Source of the DNA: Schinkia azotoformans LMG 9581
Lineage (GTDB): Bacteria > Bacillota > Bacilli > Bacillales > Bacillaceae_J
Direction: 5' to 3'
Assembly (NCBI RefSeq): GCF_000307855.1
Contig: NZ_AJLR01000116.1
Span: 1 to 64,000, forward strand
DNA: 64,000 nt
Numbering within the stretch: position 1 is the first letter of the stretch; every line of letters starts with the position of its first letter. Both the position numbers and the translations under genes were made by a program. Positions 42,484-51,476 of this stretch are shown piece by piece. Below the pieces are notes generated by a model that had not been told where the DNA came from, searched no databases, and saw nothing but the letters and a program-made list of their open reading frames with translations.

Positions 42484-42547
42484 GGGACACAGGGTCGGGT
42501 AGAGTGACCCAATGGGGACGGAGAACCCGACCCCGTGGCTCACCCCA
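42484..42547. repeat. REP-like repeat near the ahpF 3' end
   Basis: Left arm GGGACACAGGGTCGGG and right arm GGGACGGAGAACCCGACCC (then CGTGGCTCA), imperfect inverted copies like those at 23640 and 29460. Flanking AAAGTCACT and AGAGTGAC look like remnants of a hairpin related to the ahpC terminator. Confidence 0.65.
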
Positions 42548-42551
42548 CCCA

Positions 42552-43025
42552 CTACTCTCTGTTTTCTATAACATCTAACACCGCTTCTTCGATTTCCTGG
42601 TAGCACGTGCACCGACATATATTGGAAGAGAGCCATTCTTTGATCACATCATAAGTTGGTTGAGGATGCTTTTGCAGTAATGCATGGCAATTCATAATAA
42701 ACCCGGGCGTGCAATAACCACATTGGAAAGCAAAGTGTTTAACAAATGCTTTTTGAATGGGTGTATCATGTAAACCCTCTATTGTCGTGATTTTTGCGTC
42801 AATGGCCTCAATTGCCAGCATAATACAGGATTTATATACCGTATCATTGACAATAACGGAGCAAGCACCACAGTCACCATTAAGACAGCCTGGTTTAGAT
42901 CCAGTTAATGAAAGCTGATTTCGAAGTACACTAAGAAGCGTATCTGCCGGACGGAAATCGACTTGGCGGACTTCTCCGTTGATTTCTATGGGAACACTTA
43001 TTTTTGTGTACGGCTTTTGAATCAC
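42552..43025 (-). CDS. Molybdenum hydroxylase [2Fe-2S] subunit (PucE/CoxS-like)
   Basis: A 157-residue iron-sulfur subunit. A plant-ferredoxin-type cluster is bound by GCLNGDCGACSV plus a later Cys, and the helical second cluster by QCGYCTPG and CRCTCY. It passes electrons between the Mo and FAD subunits. The GTG start overlaps the FAD-subunit stop by one base, with GGAGGGG upstream. Last gene of the XDH-type operon. Confidence 0.9.
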   Translation of the reverse strand: MIQKPYTKISVPIEINGEVRQVDFRPADTLLSVLRNQLSLTGSKPGCLNGDCGACSVIVNDTVYKSCIMLAIEAIDAKITTIEGLHDTPIQKAFVKHFAFQCGYCTPGFIMNCHALLQKHPQPTYDVIKEWLSSNICRCTCYQEIEEAVLDVIENRE

Positions 43026-43858
43026 TACTTCCCCTCCATTTCCACAATGATTTTTCTTAAAGTATTTTTTAAGACAAATAGTCGGTACTCCTTCGAACCT
43101 TCGATATCATCAAGAACTGGTGCTGGCAAATACTCCAGCCCCTTAGCAATTCTTTCCTCAAGCTGCAAGCCTGATTGATTTATCGCTTCCTCCATTTCCT
43201 TTGAACGAAAAGGAAACCGGCATAACCCGCTATAAGCAAAGCGTAACTCATTTTCAACTTTAATAGCGGCAATTGTTATTAAAGGATAGCCAGTCTCCCA
43301 TTGTTGCCGTATCTTAATACTTTTAAATGGCAGATTGATATATTTCTTTTCCGTGTGAAGCTGGATGAGAAACTGCCCTTCTTGAAGCTGAAAGGAGCGA
43401 TGAAAAATTTCCCCTATCGGAATTGCCTTTACCCCGTCGTTACCGAGAACGATAACCTTACTTTCACAAAGTAGAAATGGGAGTACAGCTTCACGGTAAT
43501 AAATTTTTCCGCATAAATTTCCACCAAGTGTAATTTTATTTCTTGCTGTATGGTCAGCTATACCCATTGAAGTTTGGCTTAGCAATGGAAATAAATTTTT
43601 TTCTTCAATAAAGGTTAGCGGAAGGACCACGCCAGTAATTAATGAATCATTCTTGAACTCAAATATATGACATTCTACAATACCTTTGATATCAATAAAG
43701 GATTTTGCTTCAATCCTATTTAGGCGCCCAAGAGTCAATATTTCTGTACCCCCTGAGTAATAAAGAGGCTGTTTATTTTTTTCCTTTAAAGCAAAAAAGA
43801 GCTCCACAGCTTCCTTCATAGTTGCGGGCTTGTAGTACTCAATATTACCCGTCAGCAT
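43025..43858 (-). CDS. Molybdenum hydroxylase FAD subunit (PucC/CoxM-like)
   Basis: A 277-residue FAD-binding subunit of the CO/xanthine dehydrogenase medium-chain family. YYSGGTEILTLGRL and the TLGGNLCGKIYY loop are the usual FAD-pyrophosphate motifs. The ATG overlaps the end of the molybdenum-subunit gene by seven bases. It hands electrons from the Fe-S subunit to NAD or another acceptor. Confidence 0.88.
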   Translation of the reverse strand: MLTGNIEYYKPATMKEAVELFFALKEKNKQPLYYSGGTEILTLGRLNRIEAKSFIDIKGIVECHIFEFKNDSLITGVVLPLTFIEEKNLFPLLSQTSMGIADHTARNKITLGGNLCGKIYYREAVLPFLLCESKVIVLGNDGVKAIPIGEIFHRSFQLQEGQFLIQLHTEKKYINLPFKSIKIRQQWETGYPLITIAAIKVENELRFAYSGLCRFPFRSKEMEEAINQSGLQLEERIAKGLEYLPAPVLDDIEGSKEYRLFVLKNTLRKIIVEMEGK

Positions 43859-46179
43859 TTGTCTTCACCACCTTCCTTAATCTTCCAAAGCAACTCTGGA
43901 ATGATTGGGAGAAAATTAATGTGGGCTGATAATGCCGTAGATAAAGAGTTTCCAAGAGCAGCCGGCATTCCGATGAGCCCGTGCTCGCCGATCCCTCTGG
44001 CCCCGTAAGGAGCATCGACGTGTGGGGTCTTAATAAATGCAACCTCATAGTTTGGGTGCTCTCCAAACCTGATCGGACGATATGTTCGTAATTGTGGATT
44101 AAGAACCCGACCATGTGGATCAAAATGAAAGGTTTCTCGCCCCGCGAATGACAACCCCATGCTCATTGCGCCTTTGACCTGGCCGGTTGCCCCTTTTATA
44201 TTGAGTACCTGCCCGATATCAAAAACAGAGACAGCCTTAATTATTTTATACGTATAGTCTTTCGTATCCAGTTCAATTTCCACGCCTTGGGCACCAACCG
44301 TCCACTCAGGTCCTGGTTTCCCGGCTCCCGTTTCCTTGTCCAGATAGGTGATCCCCCTTGTCATATGATTGCCCCTACCGAGAATTTGTCCGCCTATGGA
44401 ATTTCCATTTGGATAAGTATAGCCATAGGCAATATCTTTAATGGGAATAAAGGTACTCGAATCAGCCTTTAAAAAAACCTTTCCATAACCTACCTCTAAT
44501 TCCTCTTCTGATGCACGTAGAATCATCGCGGCAATCGTTTTTAACTGTCTAATTACATCGTTTGCTGCTTCCAGTACCGCTCTTCCCGCCATAAACGTTC
44601 CTCTACTTGCGACTGTTTTCCAATGTTCCGGCGTATTTAATGTATCGACAGTAAATTGAACATGGATATCATTGATGTCCATTTTTAGTTTTTCAGCCAA
44701 TATTTGTGCAAGGACCGTTTTTGTTCCTGTTCCAATTTCAACAACACCAGAAATCAAATTGATACTACCGTCATAATTAAAAAGCAAAATGACGCCGGAG
44801 CTGGCGTTGGGGTCAATGGTTGAATTTTTCCAGACGCAGGAAATTCCTTTCGCTCGAACTCTATAATCATCAAGTGTAATGACCTGGCCCTCCTCCCAAT
44901 TGATCAACTCTTTTAATTTACTTATGCATTTCGGTAAATTACCAACCGTACTGGAATCCAAGACAACCTGAGTAGGAGTCTGATTCCCCGGCAAAATCGC
45001 ATTTTTACTCCTAAGCTCCAAGGGATCGATATTTATTTTTTTCGCAAGGACATCCATTGTTCTTTCAAAGACAAAATGAACCTCGGAATGGCTGAATCCT
45101 CTAAAGGGAGCCGCATATGGATGATTTGTATACATACAATAGGAATTACACCAAATATGCTCAATATTGTAAGGACCTGTACAATCAACTGCTCCAGCCC
45201 GGCTTAAATCAATCGATTTATCTGAATATGCACCGCCATCCCAAAGGTAATGCAGTTCAGCAACCTTTAGAATTCCATCCTTTGTCGAGCCAAGCCTTAC
45301 CGTTGCTTCCAGTCCAATGTGACCTGGTGAAGTAAGCATATCCTCTTCGCGCCTGTTCAAAATTTTTACCATTCTACCATTAACCGCTTTGCTAGCCAAA
45401 TAGGCTAATATTTCGAGTTGCACAGATGCTTTCCCACCATAGGCTCCACCAACAAGCGGCGTATTCACAGTAATATTTCCTATAGGTATATTAAAATATT
45501 GACCAATTAATCGCTTAATCATAAATGGAGCTTGTGAGGAGGATATGATTTCAACAGTTCCATCTTTGTGTATTTGCGCAATTGAACATCTCGTTTCCAT
45601 TGCCGCATGATCGGAAGGTCTGAAGGCGAATTTCTCCTCTACAATCACTTCACTTTCTTCCCAGCCCTTTTCGCGGTCCCCTTTTCGAATCTTCGTCAAA
45701 GTTGCAATATTTGTGCCCGGTACAGGGTAAACCCCTTGGATTTTTTCATATTCCTCTATTCGCGGATGAAGGAGCGGTGCATCGGACTTCAATGCTTCGG
45801 AAGGGGAATTAACTACAGGAAGCGGTTCATATTGAACCTGAATAGCATGGACCCCTTGCTCTGCTTGATACGGTGTATCCGCTACAACAATAGCCACTAC
45901 CTCACCATGGAAACGAACCCGCTCTGTCGCAATCGGTGGCCGGTCCCGCATTTCCTCCCCTGTAAGTGGCAAATTTCCTCCCGTGACAATGGCCCTGACA
46001 CCGGGGAGTTTTTCAGCCTTCGTTACATCTAAGCCCTTAATAAGGGCATGAGCATAAGGACTAATTAAAAGATGTCCGTGAAGCGATTCTTTTATAAAAT
46101 AATCACCAGTATACTTTGCATTTCCGGTCACTTTTTCAAAAGATTCTTTACGAATTACTCCCTTTCCAAGGATATGCAA
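43852..46179 (-). CDS. Molybdenum hydroxylase large subunit (PucD/XdhA-like)
   Basis: A 775-residue molybdopterin-cytosine-dinucleotide subunit. An N-terminal a/b-hammerhead domain (RKESFEKVTGNAKYTGDY) is followed by Mo-cofactor motifs VGGAYGGKAS, APFRGFSHSE and the C-terminal ARGIGEHGLIGMPAAL, containing the catalytic Glu position. It hydroxylates a heterocycle or aldehyde with water as oxygen donor. Purine is a reasonable guess from the puc-like context; PFRGFS with Ser-His in place of the usual Gly-x-Pro-Gln hints at a different substrate. TTG start with AAGGGGTG upstream, overlapping the previous gene by 25 bases. Confidence 0.88.
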   Translation of the reverse strand: MHILGKGVIRKESFEKVTGNAKYTGDYFIKESLHGHLLISPYAHALIKGLDVTKAEKLPGVRAIVTGGNLPLTGEEMRDRPPIATERVRFHGEVVAIVVADTPYQAEQGVHAIQVQYEPLPVVNSPSEALKSDAPLLHPRIEEYEKIQGVYPVPGTNIATLTKIRKGDREKGWEESEVIVEEKFAFRPSDHAAMETRCSIAQIHKDGTVEIISSSQAPFMIKRLIGQYFNIPIGNITVNTPLVGGAYGGKASVQLEILAYLASKAVNGRMVKILNRREEDMLTSPGHIGLEATVRLGSTKDGILKVAELHYLWDGGAYSDKSIDLSRAGAVDCTGPYNIEHIWCNSYCMYTNHPYAAPFRGFSHSEVHFVFERTMDVLAKKINIDPLELRSKNAILPGNQTPTQVVLDSSTVGNLPKCISKLKELINWEEGQVITLDDYRVRAKGISCVWKNSTIDPNASSGVILLFNYDGSINLISGVVEIGTGTKTVLAQILAEKLKMDINDIHVQFTVDTLNTPEHWKTVASRGTFMAGRAVLEAANDVIRQLKTIAAMILRASEEELEVGYGKVFLKADSSTFIPIKDIAYGYTYPNGNSIGGQILGRGNHMTRGITYLDKETGAGKPGPEWTVGAQGVEIELDTKDYTYKIIKAVSVFDIGQVLNIKGATGQVKGAMSMGLSFAGRETFHFDPHGRVLNPQLRTYRPIRFGEHPNYEVAFIKTPHVDAPYGARGIGEHGLIGMPAALGNSLSTALSAHINFLPIIPELLWKIKEGGEDKC

Positions 46180-46799
46180 TTTGCTTCACCCCTTTTCAAA
46201 GCCTCTTCATACTCTTCCATCGTATCAATATCAAAAAACAGCCTTTCATTTTCGTAGGGTAGGACTCTTCCATTAAGAACTGAATTACCTGTTAGCAATT
46301 TCTTAGCGCCATTATCTCCCTTTAATTGTTGTAAAAGCGGGAATAACTGTTTCCCAATAAGAAATGGTGGTCTAATAATATTGTTAAAGCTTGACGCGAC
46401 ATAGTCTACTTTTTCCTGTCGGAATATGTTTATTAGACTATTAATCATTTCGAAATGAATAAAGGGCTGATCAGCTAATAAAATGACCACTCCAGCGACG
46501 TCAGTGGTATGGGAAGATTGTATTCCAAAATTAAGTGAATAAGAGAGCCCTAGATGGGAATTGGGACATTGGATCGCGGTGATTTTTTCAGTGAAATAAG
46601 GTTTTAATGCTTTAAGCGTCCATTCTTCATCAGGGAAAACCACGATAATATGGTCAAGCTCGGAATGCAACGCAGTTCGAAGGGCGTAGCTCCCTAAGGG
46701 GTGGTTTCCTAATGGAAGGACAAGTTTATTTTGACCCATCCTTGAACCCCGACCTGCCGCCAAATAGATACCTACAATAGAGCGATGATTTGCTGTCAT
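46155..46799 (-). CDS. MobA-like nucleotidyltransferase (PucB/MocA-type)
   Basis: A 214-residue NTP transferase with the signature AAGRGSRMGQNKLVLPLG at the N-terminus and LLADQPF near 105. By family it attaches CMP to molybdopterin to form the MCD cofactor used by the hydroxylase. The ATG overlaps the XdhC-family stop (ATGA), so synthesis is coupled. Confidence 0.88.
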   Translation of the reverse strand: MTANHRSIVGIYLAAGRGSRMGQNKLVLPLGNHPLGSYALRTALHSELDHIIVVFPDEEWTLKALKPYFTEKITAIQCPNSHLGLSYSLNFGIQSSHTTDVAGVVILLADQPFIHFEMINSLINIFRQEKVDYVASSFNNIIRPPFLIGKQLFPLLQQLKGDNGAKKLLTGNSVLNGRVLPYENERLFFDIDTMEEYEEALKRGEANCISLERE

Positions 46800-47761
46800 T
46801 TCAAATGGCTCTGCCGAAATATTTGAATGATTTCCGCCATAATCGAAACAGCAATTTCCTCACTGCCTTTTGCCCCAATAGACAGACCAATTGGATAATA
46901 AAGATTGTTTTTATACTCTTTTCCTTTTAATAACCGCTTTGTTCTTGTCTCAGAACCTAATATTCCAATATAACGAACATCATAGTTTATTATGTTTTTC
47001 AGAAACTCTTCATCTTTTGAAAAATTATGACTCATAATAACAACGAAATCATTTTTTGAAAGAGTGATTTGATCCATAATTTTTTGTGGGTATCCCCCAA
47101 TATAGTATTGGTTGGCAGAAGGGAAATGATATTCATTGCAAAGGCCAGGTCTCCAATCACAAAGCTTTAGAAAGAAACCGATTTTGGCAGCTAATGTAAC
47201 AAGCGGCTTTGCATCTTCCCCTGCGCCGAATATGAGAAGAACTGGAGGTGGTGTAAATAAGTTAGTATATTTGAAGCCTTCCTGGATGCGGGTAATATTA
47301 GTTTTTTCAATAATTTCTTGTCCGTGATCAATCTCAAATGAATAGGATTTTAAAGTGGAATCGTTCGAAAATTCCTTTTCATGCAGTACAGTTTTCCCGT
47401 TTTCTAATGAATTTTTTAAAAATAAAAGCTCCTTTCTTAGCTTTTCATCGATTGGTTCCAAAAGAATGGTGAGGACCCCATTGCAGCCTATACCCTGCCC
47501 CCATCCAATGTCATCAATACTTCTTAAATCATACGTGACTGTTTGTGGACGTTTTGACAAGAATAACTCTTTGCACCTTATAACGAGGTCTTCCTCTAAG
47601 CATCCCGGTGAAATCATCCCTACCGTTTGACCACTTTCCGATATCAGCATCAATGTACCTTCCTTTAGGTACGCTGATCCATCAACATTAATAATCGTTG
47701 CAATGATCCACTTTTCTGTTGAATTTTGAACGACTTCCAAAATCCTCAAAAGGTTTTGCAT
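46796..47761 (-). CDS. XdhC/CoxI-family maturation factor (PucA-like)
   Basis: A 321-residue protein with an N-terminal XdhC_CoxI domain (SAYLKEGTLMLISESG, SPGCLEEDLV) and a C-terminal Rossmann domain (LLIFGAGEDAKPLV). Such factors insert the sulfurated molybdenum cofactor into the large subunit. The ATG at 47761 follows GGAG at nine bases; an upstream TTG at 47800 is not preceded by a site. First gene of the five-gene operon. Confidence 0.87.
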   Translation of the reverse strand: MQNLLRILEVVQNSTEKWIIATIINVDGSAYLKEGTLMLISESGQTVGMISPGCLEEDLVIRCKELFLSKRPQTVTYDLRSIDDIGWGQGIGCNGVLTILLEPIDEKLRKELLFLKNSLENGKTVLHEKEFSNDSTLKSYSFEIDHGQEIIEKTNITRIQEGFKYTNLFTPPPVLLIFGAGEDAKPLVTLAAKIGFFLKLCDWRPGLCNEYHFPSANQYYIGGYPQKIMDQITLSKNDFVVIMSHNFSKDEEFLKNIINYDVRYIGILGSETRTKRLLKGKEYKNNLYYPIGLSIGAKGSEEIAVSIMAEIIQIFRQSHLK

Positions 47762-47988
47762 ATTTTTCAACTCCACAGGGAAACTTGGTCCTGTTTCCAA
47801 AATAATTTACCTCTCCGGTTAAGATTTATGAAGCTATTATGGAAAAAATGCCCTTATTTAATAAGAAGGACAGGTTTATACATCAAAAAACTCGTTAGAA
47901 AACAAGCCCCATATATATTTTTTTTAAAAATATGGTCGCAACATCCGACTAAACGACGAATAACATAGATTGGGAGGGTGTAACGATT

Positions 47989-48438
47989 ATGAAAATAAAC
48001 GATGAATTAGAAAAGGATCAACAAATCATTTTAACAATTCAGCGTGAAATTGCGATCGTTACAGCCGTGTTATTATTAACTGGGCAAATAACCATTATTG
48101 GAGTTTTTGTTACGCCGGGAGGATTTCGGGCTTCCTTAGGGGGACCCCTAACAGGGGCGAGTAGAATAGAAAGTAAAACGGGCAGTCAAACTGTGAATTT
48201 AATTATCGATATCATTGATATCGTTCTCGCGCTTTTATTAATAGGCGATGAACTCCGTGTAACAGGTAGCTTTATTGCACCGGGATCATTTACTATTAAT
48301 GTAGGAGGTCCAATATTTGGTGTTCCTATGCCTGAGCCAAACCTTCCTACAATGAAAAATGAATATCGTTTTTTTCAAAGAATCGTCGATCGACACTTTC
48401 ATGTGGACCCTAATTTAGTTGAAAAATTGACAAAGTGA
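47989..48438 (+). CDS. Hypothetical protein with two hydrophobic segments
   Basis: A 149-residue protein. Two hydrophobic stretches (about 22-42 and 72-88) are each followed by similar Gly/Pro-rich text, FVTPGGFRASLGGPLTG and FIAPGSFTINVGGPIFG, so the protein is an internal duplication. RBS GGGAGGGTGTAACG is upstream. It may be membrane-associated. No family recognised; a small single-helix gene follows 10 bases later. Confidence 0.65.
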   Translation: MKINDELEKDQQIILTIQREIAIVTAVLLLTGQITIIGVFVTPGGFRASLGGPLTGASRIESKTGSQTVNLIIDIIDIVLALLLIGDELRVTGSFIAPGSFTINVGGPIFGVPMPEPNLPTMKNEYRFFQRIVDRHFHVDPNLVEKLTK

Positions 48439-48448
48439 GTGATATATA

Positions 48449-48568
48449 ATGGCGTTAACGGATATTCCAACTCTACAACCATCAAAGGGAAGCATTTTTC
48501 TAATTGCACTTCCGTTGGTAATCTTTATATTTTTCTTTGTAAAATCGAAAAAAGAGGATGCAATATGA
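48449..48568 (+). CDS. Single-helix membrane micro-protein
   Basis: A 39-residue peptide: MALTDIPTLQPSKG, a hydrophobic helix (SIFLIALPLVIFIFFFV) and a charged tail KSKKEDAI (positive-inside). AAGTGAG lies just before, a modest ribosome site. Directly downstream of the 149-residue gene and likely co-transcribed. Function unknown. Confidence 0.5.
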   Translation: MALTDIPTLQPSKGSIFLIALPLVIFIFFFVKSKKEDAI

Positions 48569-48624
48569 CTACAATCTAAAAAGTCATGGGACGAAGCACC
48601 TTAGATTTTGTGATAAATATTTCA

Positions 48625-48667
48625 CTTCGGACTGAAGACGCACTCAATACCTAAATTCAGTCCGAAG
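48625..48667. repeat. 12-bp perfect inverted repeat
   Basis: CTTCGGACTGAA / TTCAGTCCGAAG with a 19-base gap, between two convergent genes. No T-run on either strand, so it is not a standard terminator. Confidence 0.6.
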
Positions 48668-48703
48668 ACAGATCAACAACTTGGAAATAAGGCTTTAGCC
48701 CAC

Positions 48704-49330
48704 TTATTGATATAGTTGATCACTATTTCCTGCAATCGGATTTTGATAATTCACCATATATTGCTGGATTTGCGATTGATTTTCCGGGATAACCTGATAC
48801 ATAGATCCAATTTTAGCGATGTCAGTAGGGTTTGCATTTTCAACCGGATAATAGCCTTTTGATGCCATATACTGCCACATGTCATAGGCATGAGCGCAAC
48901 TCATCATAAATGCTGTTTGACAGAATGAACGAACTTCTGGATTAACCATCTCCATTGCTGCCCAAGCATATTCACGCCCTGCTCTTTTTAACGTTAAAAG
49001 GTAGGCCGTAGCCATTTCGCGGTCATTCATATTCTCGATCATCGTTCTTGGCTGAACGGCTGGAGCCGGTGCCACGATTTGCATGTAGGAATCAGGGACT
49101 TGTCTATCTTCTTTTAACAAGGGGAGCTCCCGCTTCGCACCCTCTGTCTTATTTAAAAATTCAACCTTCATGTTATAGTCCCGTACATGGAATGGAAAAT
49201 GTCTTTCAAGAATTTGCTTAAATTCAGGGCACTGTACATGATGCAGCATATATCCCATATTCGTGATGGAGTTAACACAACTCATTGTTAATTCATTTAA
49301 ATCATGCAATTCGTGTGCAGCTAATTTCAT
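48704..49330 (-). CDS. CotF-like spore coat protein
   Basis: A 208-residue helical protein of the Coat_F family (ferritin-like four-helix bundle): KLAAHELHDLNELTMSCVNS at the start and DREMATAYLLTLKRAGREYAW in the second half, then a Gln/Asn-rich tail. These proteins are incorporated in the spore coat. GGAGG lies before the ATG. Single-gene unit. Confidence 0.8.
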   Translation of the reverse strand: MKLAAHELHDLNELTMSCVNSITNMGYMLHHVQCPEFKQILERHFPFHVRDYNMKVEFLNKTEGAKRELPLLKEDRQVPDSYMQIVAPAPAVQPRTMIENMNDREMATAYLLTLKRAGREYAWAAMEMVNPEVRSFCQTAFMMSCAHAYDMWQYMASKGYYPVENANPTDIAKIGSMYQVIPENQSQIQQYMVNYQNPIAGNSDQLYQ

Positions 49331-49415
49331 TTTTAATCCTCCAGTAGGTAATTTAAGATACCCCCTTATATTGTTTAAAATTGGAACAAATTATACTATG
49401 AATAAGCTTGTCCAC

Positions 49416-49724
49416 TTAATATATAAACAGCTCAACAACAAACACAGCTAGACACGAAAGAATAGAAACCTTAATCAAACTACCGCCCAAATAGGCTAAT
49501 ATAATAGCAACAACAAATCCAATTAAGGCTGACCACTGGGATACAGTTGCATTCAATATAGCTGGAAAAATCATGACCGCCAGTGTTACATAGGGTACAT
49601 AATACAAAAATGATTTAATAAACGTATTTTTGATTTCTTTCCTAATCAGTGTTAACGGCAGTACCCTGATGATATAGGTCACCGTGGCCATCATTAAAAT
49701 GTATAATACAACGCTAGCCTTCAT
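49416..49724 (-). CDS. azlD: AzlD-family branched-chain amino acid exporter subunit
   Basis: A 102-residue membrane protein with four helices, typical AzlD length; VTYIIRVLPLTLIRKEIK is the family motif. Its ATG lies inside the end of azlC (11-base overlap), so the two are coupled. With AzlC it forms an exporter of branched-chain amino acids or analogues such as azaleucine. Confidence 0.87.
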   Translation of the reverse strand: MKASVVLYILMMATVTYIIRVLPLTLIRKEIKNTFIKSFLYYVPYVTLAVMIFPAILNATVSQWSALIGFVVAIILAYLGGSLIKVSILSCLAVFVVELFIY

Positions 49725-50433
49725 GTATAGCCTCCTCTTTTACAGGAAACAATGCTGCCGCAATCCCTGCTATTACTATAGTTAACACAATAATTTTCAC
49801 TCCAGAAGATATGGTGTGAAATACTGGAAGTTTTGCAAACAGTAGACTTGCCACCATCGACACCAAGATAACTCCGGATAGCAATTTGTTCCCTTTTGAC
49901 GGTGGAATGATAACCGCGATCAACATCCCATAGAGTGCAATGCTTAATGCACTGGTTGCTCTTGAAGGTAAAATATTCCCTGAAACTACGCCCAGAAATG
50001 TACCCAAAACCCATCCTGGCATCGCTACACTAACTAAGCCGTATACATAATAAGGACTTAGCTTCCCTCTAACGGCCATTGACGCACCAAATACTTCATC
50101 TGTTATTCCGTATGCCATTAGCAATCTATGGAACAACGACGTATTCGAATCAATTTTTTGCGACAAGGCGAAAGACATGAGAATATATCTCGAATTTATG
50201 ATGAGCTGTGTGACAGCAATTTCCACCATCGTTGCCATTGCAGCAATCAAGGTAAGACCAGCAAATTGGCCAGCAGAAGTTAAATTGGTTGCCGACATGA
50301 AAATAGCTTCATACGGATTTAACCCTGCTTGTTTAGCAATAATTCCAAACGTAAAAGAAACTGCCAAATAGCCTAGCGCAATTGGAATGCCGTCCTTAAC
50401 ACCCCTTTTCCATTCTTTAATATTCGAAGTCAT
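49714..50433 (-). CDS. azlC: AzlC-family branched-chain amino acid exporter subunit
   Basis: A 239-residue membrane protein with the AzlC/YgaZ pattern: GIPIALGYLAVSFTFGIIAKQ, FMSATNLTSAGQFAGL and YGITDEVFGAS. The ATG at 50433 follows GGAGGATATTTTG; the frame is open further upstream but lacks a site. Divergent from a LysR-type regulator, which probably controls it. Confidence 0.88.
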   Translation of the reverse strand: MTSNIKEWKRGVKDGIPIALGYLAVSFTFGIIAKQAGLNPYEAIFMSATNLTSAGQFAGLTLIAAMATMVEIAVTQLIINSRYILMSFALSQKIDSNTSLFHRLLMAYGITDEVFGASMAVRGKLSPYYVYGLVSVAMPGWVLGTFLGVVSGNILPSRATSALSIALYGMLIAVIIPPSKGNKLLSGVILVSMVASLLFAKLPVFHTISSGVKIIVLTIVIAGIAAALFPVKEEAIHEG

Positions 50434-50489
50434 CAAAATATCCTCCAAATCATCAAATCTACCAAATTGTTCTGATTTTATCACATAGT

Positions 50490-50519
50490 TTGACAATAAG
50501 TAAAATTAATATATATGAT
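50490..50519 (+). promoter_or_regulatory. Probable SigA promoter of the LysR gene
   Basis: TTGACA at 50490-50495 and TATGAT with 18-base spacing (or TATATG at 16), 45 bases before the start codon, in the 131-base divergent region shared with azlC. Confidence 0.45.
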
Positions 50520-50564
50520 TAATGCATTAGAGTTACTTATGTAAATAACGGAGGTTTAGTTCGG

Positions 50565-51425
50565 ATGAAACACTATGAAGCTTTTATGAAGGTAATTGAA
50601 AAAGGAAGCTTTACAAAAGCAGCTGAAGAATTAGGATATACACAATCAGCAGTTAGCCAATTGATCCAAACCCTAGAGGATGAGCTTTCGACAACACTAT
50701 TATTCCGTTCCAGAAAAGGGGTCAGCCTAACACCTGATGGCGAACAGTTTCTACCATATATTACGAACGTAAGTAATGCCTATTGGGAGCTTTTGGAGAA
50801 GAAAAAAGAAATGCAAGGGCTTGAAGGCGGGCTCATTCGCATTGGAACTTTCTCAAGTGTTTCCTGTAATTGGCTGCCTCGGTTAATCAAAGACTTTAAA
50901 GTGATCTATCCATCTGTTCACTTTCAATTGCAGCAAGGGGAATACACAAGTATTGTTAAAAGTATCAAGGATGGCAGTGTCGATTTTGGATTCGTCAATC
51001 CTGATGCTGTTACGGACCTACCAACAGTTCCTTTAAAAGACGACGAAATGCTGGCTGTGCTACCATGCAATCATCCACTGGCGTCCCGAGAAAATGTCAC
51101 TTTAGAAGAATTATCACACGAGCCATTTATCCTTTTGGACGAAGGCGAATTAAGCGAGCCCCTCGAAATCTTTAAACAAAATGAATTGCAGCCGAATACC
51201 CAATACCGGGTCCACGACGACTATACAATTATGTCTATGGTCGAAAACGGTCTTGGCATTTCCATCTTACCCGAATTGGTCCTTAATCGAGTCAGTTACG
51301 AATTAGTGAAGAAGAAAATCTCTCCGCCAATCATCCGAACGATTGGAATTGCGTATAAAAATAAAAAAATCCTGCCACTTTCCAGCAGGTATTTTATTGA
51401 TTTTATGATTGAGAGGTTTGCTTAA
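50565..51425 (+). CDS. LysR-family transcriptional regulator
   Basis: A 286-residue regulator. An N-terminal winged helix-turn-helix (GSFTKAAEELGYTQSAVSQLIQ, residues about 13-34) is followed by a LysR substrate-binding domain (IRIGTFSSVSCNWLPRLIKDF and later). CysL/YwbI-like architecture. Divergent orientation to azlCD suggests it activates that exporter in response to a small molecule. RBS ACGGAGG is upstream. Confidence 0.88.
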   Translation: MKHYEAFMKVIEKGSFTKAAEELGYTQSAVSQLIQTLEDELSTTLLFRSRKGVSLTPDGEQFLPYITNVSNAYWELLEKKKEMQGLEGGLIRIGTFSSVSCNWLPRLIKDFKVIYPSVHFQLQQGEYTSIVKSIKDGSVDFGFVNPDAVTDLPTVPLKDDEMLAVLPCNHPLASRENVTLEELSHEPFILLDEGELSEPLEIFKQNELQPNTQYRVHDDYTIMSMVENGLGISILPELVLNRVSYELVKKKISPPIIRTIGIAYKNKKILPLSSRYFIDFMIERFA

Positions 51426-51429
51426 ATCG

Positions 51430-51471
51430 AAAAAGCGTTGCTAATTACCCTGCGATTAGCGACGCTTTTTT
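51430..51471. terminator. Terminator between convergent genes
   Basis: AAAAGCGTTGCTAAT / ATTAGCGACGCTTTT stem (one mismatch), nine-base loop, T-run on the plus strand. Confidence 0.88.
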
Positions 51472-51476
51472 ATCAC

